Source: Burkholderia sp. WSM2230
GTDB taxonomy: Bacteria; Pseudomonadota; Gammaproteobacteria; Burkholderiales; Burkholderiaceae
NCBI RefSeq assembly: GCF_000472445.1
Contig: NZ_AXAJ01000003.1
Location: forward strand, 159 to 64,158
Reading direction: 5' to 3'
Length of the DNA stretch: 64,000 nucleotides
In this document: piece after piece, positions 18,349 to 30,915 of the stretch
How the letters are laid out: every line of letters starts with the position of its first letter
Position numbering within the stretch: position 1 is the stretch's first letter
Made by a program: the position numbers and the translations under genes
Notes under the pieces: model-generated
The model's database searches: none
What the model was told of the DNA's origin: nothing
Seen by the model: only the letters and a program-made list of their open reading frames with translations

Positions 18349-18368
18349 AACTGTATAGATATACAGTA
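18349..18368. promoter_or_regulatory. LexA (SOS) box upstream of tandem uvrA
   Basis: The core CTGTATAGATATACAG (18351-18366) fits the LexA consensus CTGT-N8-ACAG exactly, and AT-rich flanks extend the symmetry. It lies about 80 bp upstream of the most likely GTG start of the UvrA-like gene, which is a DNA-repair-type gene. SOS control is therefore well supported by sequence and context. Confidence 0.85.
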
Positions 18369-18447
18369 TAGTGTCCAACTGCACGCGGGCGCGCGCCTCC
18401 ACCTCGCCGCGCCGCTTGCGCTGAACTTGCGCGGGCGCGAGGCGTCC

Positions 18448-24396
<5,949 letters not shown>

Positions 24397-24423
24397 GAGA
24401 GGGTCATCAGGCTTAATGCAGTT

Positions 24424-24445
24424 CCGCATCCAGGCAAGGATGCGG
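24424..24445 (+). terminator. Hairpin after the uvrA-like gene
   Basis: CCGCATCC-AGGCAA-GGATGCGG is a perfect 8-bp stem with a 6-base loop, 28 bp after the stop codon. No run of T follows, so it may be a weak or Rho-assisted terminator, or an RNA 3'-end stabiliser. Confidence 0.4.
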
Positions 24446-25117
24446 AGCTGTTGCGCGCCTGCGGCGCACGCGAACCTTTTCCGATACCGTTAATCGTCTG
24501 CAATAAGCGCAAGCGAATTGAAGGGATTGTCCCAGACCTTAAATCCGACGAATTGCACTCCAACGTTTCATAACTGAAACATTTTCGGCGCTTCCGCGAG
24601 CTGCATATAAATCTCTAATTCCCCGTTTTGAATCGAACATCCCTAATTGCCAATGCAAAAGCGGCAGATTCAGGAGGGGCGAATAACAAATGCAATTAAA
24701 AGGGCCAATGTGGCGCATGCGGGTGTTCAGCTTTGAAACATTTTTTCGCGAGATAGAAATGCAGGCGCCGCAGTCGTCAATGCATATCACATCGTGAAGC
24801 GCCGAGCGGGCGCGGGCCGCAGACGCGCGCCCGCTGCCACTCTGCCAACGGATCATCTGCCGTGACGGTACCTTTTTCCGCCGGATATCAATGCGCTGCT
24901 ATTTATTACTTGCACCAAATGAGAATATTTTTCGTCATACATTTATTGGGTGGCTATTTCCCTTCTTTTCAAATTTACTAACGCGATTCATTCGGCTAAC
25001 ATCGCTCATAATCCATCAAGCGGCGTTTGCCGATGTCGAATTGCGATTATCAATTCGCTGATATCGTCGGACTAACGCGCGTCCTCGTCCAACCAAGTAG
25101 ACATTTTGAGGAAGACC
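24446..25117. other. AT-rich intergenic region upstream of the PfpI/AraC gene
   Basis: This 0.67-kb stretch is distinctly more AT-rich than its neighbours, and I find no supported gene in it. It holds an inverted repeat GTTTCA-TAAC-TGAAAC (24565-24580) and a second copy of TGAAACATTTT near 24734. A strong 9-bp inverted repeat lies at 24806-24834 (GCGGGCGCG / CGCGCCCGC), and the part near 24900-25000 is poor in G and C. It probably contains the regulator's promoter and operators. Confidence 0.5.
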
Positions 25118-26113
25118 ATGTCCCACATCCACGTCGATTCCGCGAGGGTTACCTGGTTACATACGCCGACCGTCAACGTCCGTACTGCCGCGCGCCGAAT
25201 TGGTGTGTTGCTGTTCGATGGTTTCTGGCTGCTGGGCCCCGGCACCGTCGTCGAAATGTTTCAGACCGCCAACGAACTGGCCGGCACGCGCCCCGGCGAA
25301 GAGCCGCCGTACGAGGTGCAGTTCCTGTCGCTTGACGGCGGCAGTGTGCCGAGTTCCTCCGCCGCGCGCATCTGGACTGACCGCATCGACACGCGCTATG
25401 GAACCGGCTTCGATGTTCTGTTCATTGCCGGTGGACACGGCGCGCACCAGGCGGCGCGCGACCAGCGGCTGCTCGGCTGGCTGCGCTCGGTACAGGCGCG
25501 CACTCGTGCTATCGAAACCATCGGCGAAGGACGGCTCGTGCTGGAAGCCGCCAATCCCGGCGAACCGGAGGCACTGCAGATTGGCCGCTATGGCCACGGC
25601 GCCGCAGATGCGATTCTCAGCGCGTCGAACGATCGCAACGACTGCGCCCGCAGCGCGCTCATGTTCATCAAACGCGATCTCGGCGCCGAACTTGCGCGCA
25701 GCGTCGCCGAGCGCGTGATGCCGGGCATGGCCGCGACATGGGTGCCGCTGCCGGCCGAGGGCGGAACGCTGAGCGTCGCCGAGAAGATCCGCGCGGCGGC
25801 GCGCTGGATGGAAGCGAACTGCGACCGTCCGGTGTCGGTTGCAGACGCGGCCCAGGTCGCCGCCATGAGCGAGCGCAATTTCCTGCGGCGCTTCAAGCAC
25901 GAAATGCATGTCACACCGTCCGACTATCTCCTGCAGGTGCGTCTGCGGATTGCCTGCAACTTCCTGACCGAAACGGAATTACCCGTCGACAAGATCGCGC
26001 GCCGCAGCGGCACCGGCAACGGCGACCGTCTCGCGAAGATTTTCCGCAAGCGCATGGCATTGTCGCCAACCGAGTACCGCGCCCGCAGCCGACTCGCCTC
26101 GTCGGAGCTCTGA
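25118..26113 (+). CDS. GlxA-type transcriptional regulator (PfpI-like domain + AraC HTH)
   Basis: This 331-residue regulator has an N-terminal DJ-1/PfpI (GATase1-like) domain, about residues 25-190 (IGVLLFDGFWLLGPGTVVEMFQTAN, VLFIAGGHGAHQAARD). A C-terminal AraC/XylS double HTH covers about 225-325 (AEKIRAAARWMEANCDRPVSVADAA, MSERNFLRRFKHEMHVTPSDYLLQVRLR). I chose the ATG at 25118 because GAGGA lies just upstream. A TTG at 25106 is possible. The usual nucleophile Cys of active PfpI enzymes is absent in the expected GGHG region, so the first domain is presumably a sensor. The AT-rich upstream region and the epimerase gene 94 bp downstream suggest a role in surface-polysaccharide control, which is an inference. 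Confidence 0.88.
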   Translation: MSHIHVDSARVTWLHTPTVNVRTAARRIGVLLFDGFWLLGPGTVVEMFQTANELAGTRPGEEPPYEVQFLSLDGGSVPSSSAARIWTDRIDTRYGTGFDVLFIAGGHGAHQAARDQRLLGWLRSVQARTRAIETIGEGRLVLEAANPGEPEALQIGRYGHGAADAILSASNDRNDCARSALMFIKRDLGAELARSVAERVMPGMAATWVPLPAEGGTLSVAEKIRAAARWMEANCDRPVSVADAAQVAAMSERNFLRRFKHEMHVTPSDYLLQVRLRIACNFLTETELPVDKIARRSGTGNGDRLAKIFRKRMALSPTEYRARSRLASSEL

Positions 26114-26207
26114 CAGTCAGCAGCGCCTGAGAGGCAGGCGTGCAACGACCGCCGCGCGAGCGCGCGGCATCCGTTTTTGTCGAGCAGCTTCTAACGGGCA
26201 CAGTGGC

Positions 26208-26759
26208 ATGGGTAACCAGGTGTTGACAACGGCACTACCGGAAGTGAAACTTATCGAACCCGAGGTGTTTGGCGACGAATCCGGTTTCTGTTACGAGAGC
26301 TTCAGTGCCGACGAGTTCATGGGCGACGTCGCGCGCGGTTTCGACTTCGTGCAGGACCGTCACCTGCGCGCAGTGCACGGCGTGCTGCGCGGACTGCACT
26401 ATCAGGTACAGCGTCCGCAAGGCCGGCTCATGCAGGTCGTGGTGGGCGAAATATTCGACGTTGCCGTGGACGTGCGGCTCAATTCGCCCAACTTCGGCAA
26501 ATGGTGCGGCGCCTACCTGAGCGCGCAAAATCACCGGCAAGTGTGGGTGCCGCCGGGCTTCGCGCATGGCTTCGTGGTGCTGTCCGACGTCGCGGAATGT
26601 TTATGGAAGGCAACCGAATACTGGTTTCCCGAACTCGAGCGCTGCATCTTGTGGAGCGACCCGGATATCGGTATTGAATGGCCGGTTGACTTCGAGCCGA
26701 TTGTCGGCGCGAAGGATGCCGCCGGGCGGCGTCTGTACGAAGCGGAGAACATGCCGTAA
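26208..26759 (+). CDS. RmlC-like dTDP-sugar 3,5-epimerase (orphan)
   Basis: This 183-residue cupin epimerase has the RmlC landmarks RGLHYQ (catalytic His), GEIFDVAVDVRLNSPNFGKW, LSAQN, VWVPPGFAHGFVVLS and DIGIEWP. It belongs to the family that converts dTDP-4-keto-6-deoxyglucose to the rhamnose precursor. No rmlA, rmlB or rmlD is nearby. Several usually conserved positions differ: the segment normally written QDNHSRS reads QDRHLRA, the expected Lys in QxKL is Arg (QGRLM), and the expected YK before the late Tyr is WK. It may therefore be a divergent family member with a different sugar substrate. The regulator gene ends 94 bp upstream. Confidence 0.85.
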   Translation: MGNQVLTTALPEVKLIEPEVFGDESGFCYESFSADEFMGDVARGFDFVQDRHLRAVHGVLRGLHYQVQRPQGRLMQVVVGEIFDVAVDVRLNSPNFGKWCGAYLSAQNHRQVWVPPGFAHGFVVLSDVAECLWKATEYWFPELERCILWSDPDIGIEWPVDFEPIVGAKDAAGRRLYEAENMP

Positions 26760-26867
26760 CGGCGCGCGCGTTGGGAGCGTGCGCCCTTGCAGCGCCGTGT
26801 CACTTTGGGCCAATGCGTGGCTTGACGCGAGCCGACTCTCGCCCACCACTGTGCCGACACTCGCAGC

Positions 26868-26952
26868 TGAACTCGTGGCTGAACTCGTGACCGAACTCGT
26901 GGCCACCACCCGCGCCGACACTCGTGACCGAACTCGCTGCCGAACTCGCAGC
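26868..26952. repeat. Degenerate 12-bp repeats abutting the EamA stop codon
   Basis: Units of the form (T/C)GAACTCGTGGC occur at 26868, 26880, 26892, 26929 and 26941, and the last ends exactly at the stop codon of the minus-strand exporter gene. The 25 bp between units three and four repeat the exporter's own 3' coding end (CCACCACC...CCGACACTCG). The array thus seems to have grown out of the gene end by slippage. No known mobile or CRISPR feature fits. Confidence 0.75.
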
Positions 26953-27843
26953 CTAACGCGCAGCCACCACCGCACCGACACTCGCGGCCACCACCAGCAG
27001 CGTGCCCGCAATCTGCAGAACACCCATCGGCTGATGCAACACGATGAAGCCTGCTATCGCACCAATCGCAGGCTCGACGCTCATCAGGATGCCAAACGAT
27101 CCCGCCGGCATATGACGCAAGGCCACCATTTCGAGCGCATACGGCAAGAGCGGAACGAGGATCGCGAGGCCTGCGGTTGCCACGAGCTGGCCGGCCGCGA
27201 CATGCATGCCGCTTTCGGCAAGACCGAAGGGCGTTGCGACGAGCGCCGCCGCAATGAGCGAGACCGACAGGCCTTCGAGTCCGGCAAACAGCTTGCCGGT
27301 CTTCTTCATCAGCACGATGTAGCTGCCCCAGCCGCAGGCGGCCGCGCATGCGAGCAATACGCCAAGCGGCTCACCGATCCAGCCGGCGCGATCGCGCGAG
27401 AGCAGCACGACACCGGCGATGGCTAGCGCCGGCCATAGCAACGCACGCGCGCGGCGCACCGAGAGCGTCGCGACCGTGAGCGGGCCGAGAAAATCAATGG
27501 CCACCGCCAGTCCGAGCGGAATGCGCTGAAGCGCCGCGAAAAAGCACAACGTCATGCCCGCCATCGCGGCGCCGAGTGCGCCCGCGGCCAGCCAGTGCGT
27601 GCGCGAGTAGCTTGAAAAGCGTGGGCGCACCAGCACTGCGAGAACGAGTGCGGCCCAGCCCAAACGCAGCCACGTCGTGCTGAGCGAACCGTAGGCGGCC
27701 ATAGTCGGTTCGGAAAGGGCGGCGCCGAATTGCACGCTCGACATGGACAGCACGCACAGCAAAGCGGCACCTGCCGCAGCGCTCACGGGCTTTGCGGCTT
27801 CGCGGGCCGGGTCGGCTGCGCACTTGATCGTCGTGTCCGGCAT
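26953..27843 (-). CDS. EamA/RhtA-type inner-membrane exporter
   Basis: This roughly 296-residue protein has about ten hydrophobic helices arranged as two EamA repeats. It resembles RhtA-type threonine/homoserine exporters (SSVQFGAALSEPTMAAYGSLSTTWLRLGWAALVL, PLGLAVAIDFLGPLTVA, AGSFGILMSVEPAIGAIAGF). I chose the ATG at 27843. An in-frame GTG at 27873 would add 10 residues, and neither has a strong ribosome site. A (CGAGCA)n microsatellite lies about 60-90 bp upstream, in the likely promoter region, next to a decayed LysR gene that may once have been its divergent regulator. The substrate is unproven. Confidence 0.88.
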   Translation of the reverse strand: MPDTTIKCAADPAREAAKPVSAAAGAALLCVLSMSSVQFGAALSEPTMAAYGSLSTTWLRLGWAALVLAVLVRPRFSSYSRTHWLAAGALGAAMAGMTLCFFAALQRIPLGLAVAIDFLGPLTVATLSVRRARALLWPALAIAGVVLLSRDRAGWIGEPLGVLLACAAACGWGSYIVLMKKTGKLFAGLEGLSVSLIAAALVATPFGLAESGMHVAAGQLVATAGLAILVPLLPYALEMVALRHMPAGSFGILMSVEPAIGAIAGFIVLHQPMGVLQIAGTLLVVAASVGAVVAAR

Positions 27844-27930
27844 GGTGTGTTTGCATCGCTGTGAAAGGTCCACCTATCTTATCGGCTCCCACGCTACTAA
27901 GGTGGGGCATTGTCTGGCGGATCGTCTGCG

Positions 27931-27983
<53 letters not shown>

Positions 27984-28253
27984 TTGCCGGCCGTGCAGTC
28001 GGCGGTCGAAGCGGGACTGGGTGTGTCCGTTTTGCTCTAAGGCAATATTCATTCGGAGTCCATGAAGATTCTCGGCCGCGCCGATGGATTGCCCGATGCG
28101 CCCGCTGCCGACTTCGGCCTCTTCATGCGCGAAGTAGCGGGCACATAGGCGGCGGCCGTGCAGACGTTTCAATGTTTTCCGTGCGAAGAATTGCATCTTG
28201 GCTTGCCCTCACGCACGCATGTGAGCGAGCCGCATGTGCCATCGGAGCAATGA
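27984..28253 (+). pseudogene. Decayed C-terminal remnant of a LysR-type regulator
   Basis: One frame reads LPAVQSAVEAGLGVSVLL, then TAA (28038-28040), then SMKILGRADGLPDAPAADFG and LFMREVAGT, then TAG (28146-28148), then AAAVQTFQCFPCEELHL. This is the order of the last part of a LysR substrate-binding domain (the invariant EAGLGVS segment, the GLP...FGL strand, then the final helix). The frame survives across both stops, so the decay is by point mutation. The N-terminal part is missing and is replaced upstream by the CGAGCA repeat. Confidence 0.6.
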
Positions 28254-28481
28254 AGGGAACAGGATAGTGAAGCTCGGAGAGTGCGGGGAGATGCTGAGGC
28301 CTTGCGTTTGAACAGCAGCGGCTCTTCTTTAGGCAAATGCGAGTACAACTGTGCGTGCTGCATTGCGGGAGGCCCCAGCGGGAGCGGCAACTATTGCAAT
28401 ACGCCGTGGCAGGTATTGCAACAGGTCGCTCGCACGCGCGCCGGGACCGGTATTCCTCCGCTTACACAGTGGATGCGGTGA
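28254..28481. other. Gap between LysR remnant and DUF1328 gene
   Basis: I see no supported gene here. Two direct copies of the motif GGCAGG/GTATTGCAA appear around 28395-28425, but they are short and not convincing as a functional repeat. Confidence 0.3.
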
Positions 28482-28643
28482 TCATCGCCGCATCACGCCC
28501 ATCAGCAAGGTGACGAGGAAAATCACCACGAAGATGAAGAACAGCACCTTGGCGATCTCCGTCGCGCCCGCGGCAATGCCGCCAAAGCCGAATACTGCGG
28601 CGATGATTGCGATGACGAAGAAGATTGCAGCGTATCGAAGCAT
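28482..28643 (-). CDS. Small DUF1328 (YtjA-like) membrane protein
   Basis: This 53-residue protein is too small for many gene finders. It begins [20 protein letters not shown], continues with [20 protein letters not shown] and ends LMGVMRR. The layout is two hydrophobic segments joined by a Gly-rich turn (FGFGGIAAG), which is exactly the DUF1328/YtjA pattern. GGGAGG lies 5 bases upstream of the ATG. Function is unknown. Relatives occur in many proteobacteria and are often stress-linked. Confidence 0.88.
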   Translation of the reverse strand: MLRYAAIFFVIAIIAAVFGFGGIAAGATEIAKVLFFIFVVIFLVTLLMGVMRR

Positions 28644-29405
28644 GAGGCCTCCCACCGATGAGTTGCTGGATTGACGTTAAACGGCGACTCGCGGGCGGCA
28701 CAGCGTGCCTTGCGCAAGCGATCTGCCGGCGAGCGGAATCCAGCAATAGCTGTGCCCGTGCGTTTGCGCGCCCAGCCCGCGGCTCAGAGGAGTCGCCGCG
28801 AGCCATCTCGCCGAAACTGTCGCTTGTTTGCAACAACGGCGCCGTGGGGCTCCGCGCGCAGGCAAGCCGTTTACGGCGCGCGCAACCGCCCGCAACCGCG
28901 CGGGGCGCTTCACCGACTCGCAAAAACTGGATAAATGCTTTTGTATTCCCGCCAACGTTTGCGCGGTTTATTAACGGCTCTGATTAAACTATTTTGCTGT
29001 GCGCCGAATAAACACCGCGCACTGGACAAATCATCGCTCGCGTCCGAATCGTTAATTGGATTTTAACAAAGTTTGAACAAATTTAAAGCAATCCGCATTT
29101 TCCCGCGAGCCCGGTTTCCGGTGTGCGCCGGAAGCGTCGGCAAAAAATCCGCAAAGCCGCTTGCCAAGTGCTTGATAAGCAGGCCAGAATGCGTCGCTAG
29201 ACGGATGCCTCCTGTTCCGCGCAACGCCAATTGAATCTGGGTGCGAATTGCAAAGCGCCACATTCACATTGAACGGTGTACCGACAAAAGAACTATTCGT
29301 TGAATGAGCAATAAATAGATTTTCGGGCTGAAGCGCATTGAAATTGTTGTCATGCCGCAGCCTGCGGGGCGTCAGGCATAAAATCAAATAGAGACCGGGG
29401 TGGTC
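28644..29405. other. Intergenic region upstream of wecB
   Basis: This 762-bp stretch has no gene that I can support. The first 250 bp are GC-rich and the rest (28930-29400) is AT-rich, with many A/T runs typical of a promoter or upstream regulatory region of a surface-polysaccharide locus. No clear palindrome stands out. Confidence 0.5.
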
Positions 29406-30635
29406 ATGTCAATAAAGGTTTTGTCGATTTTCGGCACGCGGCCGGAAGCCATCAAAATGGCGCCGCTCATCAAGCAGATGGAGGCCGATGCCGCAATCGA
29501 CTCCATTGCGTGCGTCACGGGCCAGCACAAGCAGATGCTCGACCAGGTGCTCGAGCTCTTCGCCATCGAGCCGGACCACAATCTCGCGGTTATGTCGCCA
29601 AACCAGACGCTGAACGGGCTGGCGTCGCGTCTGATCGCCTCGCTTGACGGAGCGCTCGCGAGCGTGCAGCCCGATCGCGTGCTCGTCCACGGCGACACGA
29701 CAACCGCCTCCGCGGCCGCGCTTGCCGCGTTTCACCGCGGCATTCCGATCGGCCATGTCGAAGCCGGGCTGCGCACGCGTGACCTCTCGCAGCCGTGGCC
29801 GGAAGAAATGAACCGCCGCATCGTCGACGTGATGAGCGATCTGATGTTCGCGCCCACCCCGAGCTCGAAGGAACGGCTTGCGGAGGAAACGCTGCAGGGG
29901 CGCGTCGTCGTCACCGGCAATACGGTGATCGACGCGTTGAATCTGACCGCGGCGCGTATCGACAATGACCCGGCCTTGCGCGCTTCGCTCGACGCGCGCC
30001 TGCCGTTCATCGACGACGCGCGGCCCATGCTGCTCGTCACGGGCCACCGGCGCGAGAGTTTCGGCACCGGCTTTGCCAACATCTGCGCGGCGCTCGGCGA
30101 TCTGGCCGGGCGCGACACCGTGCAGATCGTCTATCCGGTTCACCTCAATCCCAACGTGCGCGGCCCCGTGCAGGAATCGCTCGGTGCCCGGCGCAACGTT
30201 CATCTGATCGATCCGCTCGACTACCTGGGCTTTGTACGGCTGATGCAGCGCGCGTCGCTGATTCTCACCGATTCGGGCGGCGTGCAGGAAGAAGCGCCCG
30301 CGCTCGGCAAGCCGGTGCTCGTAATGCGGGACGTGACCGAGCGTCCCGAAGCGGTCGCGGCCGGCACGGTGCGTCTTGTCGGCACGCAACCCGAGGCGAT
30401 CGTGCGGGCGGTGAGCGCGCTCCTCGACGACGCGCGCGAGCGCGAACGTTTCGCACATCGTATGAATCCGTATGGCGACGGTCATGCGTCCCGGCGCATC
30501 GTGGCCGCGCTGACCGGGCGCCCTTTCGACGAGTTCGCGCCCGCGACGCCGGGCAGCTCGCCGGCGATCTCATTGGTCGATTCTCCAGCCATTGCCGCGA
30601 TGCCGCGCGCCGTCGCGGCAGAGTTGGCGAAGTAA
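29406..30635 (+). CDS. wecB: UDP-GlcNAc 2-epimerase (WecB)
   Basis: This 409-residue non-hydrolysing epimerase converts UDP-GlcNAc to UDP-ManNAc in the cytoplasm. Family signatures are GTRPEAIK at residues 10-17, VHGDTTTA, HVEAGLRT, TGHRRES, LTDSGGVQEEA and the late VTERPE. It is about 30 residues longer than E. coli WecB because of a Pro/Ala-rich tail (EFAPATPGSSPAISLVDSPA). I chose the ATG at 29406. It heads the five-gene glycan cluster, which suggests that the product contains ManNAc. In E. coli the same enzyme was first found as nfrC, needed for phage N4 infection together with nfrA and nfrB. Confidence 0.95.
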   Translation: MSIKVLSIFGTRPEAIKMAPLIKQMEADAAIDSIACVTGQHKQMLDQVLELFAIEPDHNLAVMSPNQTLNGLASRLIASLDGALASVQPDRVLVHGDTTTASAAALAAFHRGIPIGHVEAGLRTRDLSQPWPEEMNRRIVDVMSDLMFAPTPSSKERLAEETLQGRVVVTGNTVIDALNLTAARIDNDPALRASLDARLPFIDDARPMLLVTGHRRESFGTGFANICAALGDLAGRDTVQIVYPVHLNPNVRGPVQESLGARRNVHLIDPLDYLGFVRLMQRASLILTDSGGVQEEAPALGKPVLVMRDVTERPEAVAAGTVRLVGTQPEAIVRAVSALLDDARERERFAHRMNPYGDGHASRRIVAALTGRPFDEFAPATPGSSPAISLVDSPAIAAMPRAVAAELAK

Positions 30636-30708
30636 AACAGGAGCGAGCGCGGGCACGAGTCCGCGTTCGCGCGCGAGCAGGCAGGCGGTTTATCCCGAGG
30701 CAGGGCAC

Positions 30709-30754
30709 ATATCGGCACGGCTCGGCTTCAGCCGACGCGCGAGCGTGCCGATAT
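30709..30754. promoter_or_regulatory. Long interrupted palindrome between wecB and the bcsB-like gene
   Basis: ATATCGGCACG (30709-30719) pairs perfectly with CGTGCCGATAT (30744-30754). After a one-base bulge the pairing extends through CTCG/CGAG, giving about 15 bp. Inside, CGGCTTCAGCCG forms a small second stem. No T-run follows, so it is not a classical terminator. It could be an RNA leader structure or a protein-binding site for the four genes downstream. Confidence 0.65.
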
Positions 30755-30915
30755 AACCGATAGGACGAGTGGCGAAACGGGGCAAACCCCGCTGCGGCCG
30801 TCGAACTTCGGCAGATTACGCAGCTCACGGCAGACCGCGGCCTTACTCCTCGCTCATTCAACCATGGCGGGCAACGCTGGTTTGCCGCCCGCAGGCCGAT
30901 CCAGGTCAAGACAAC

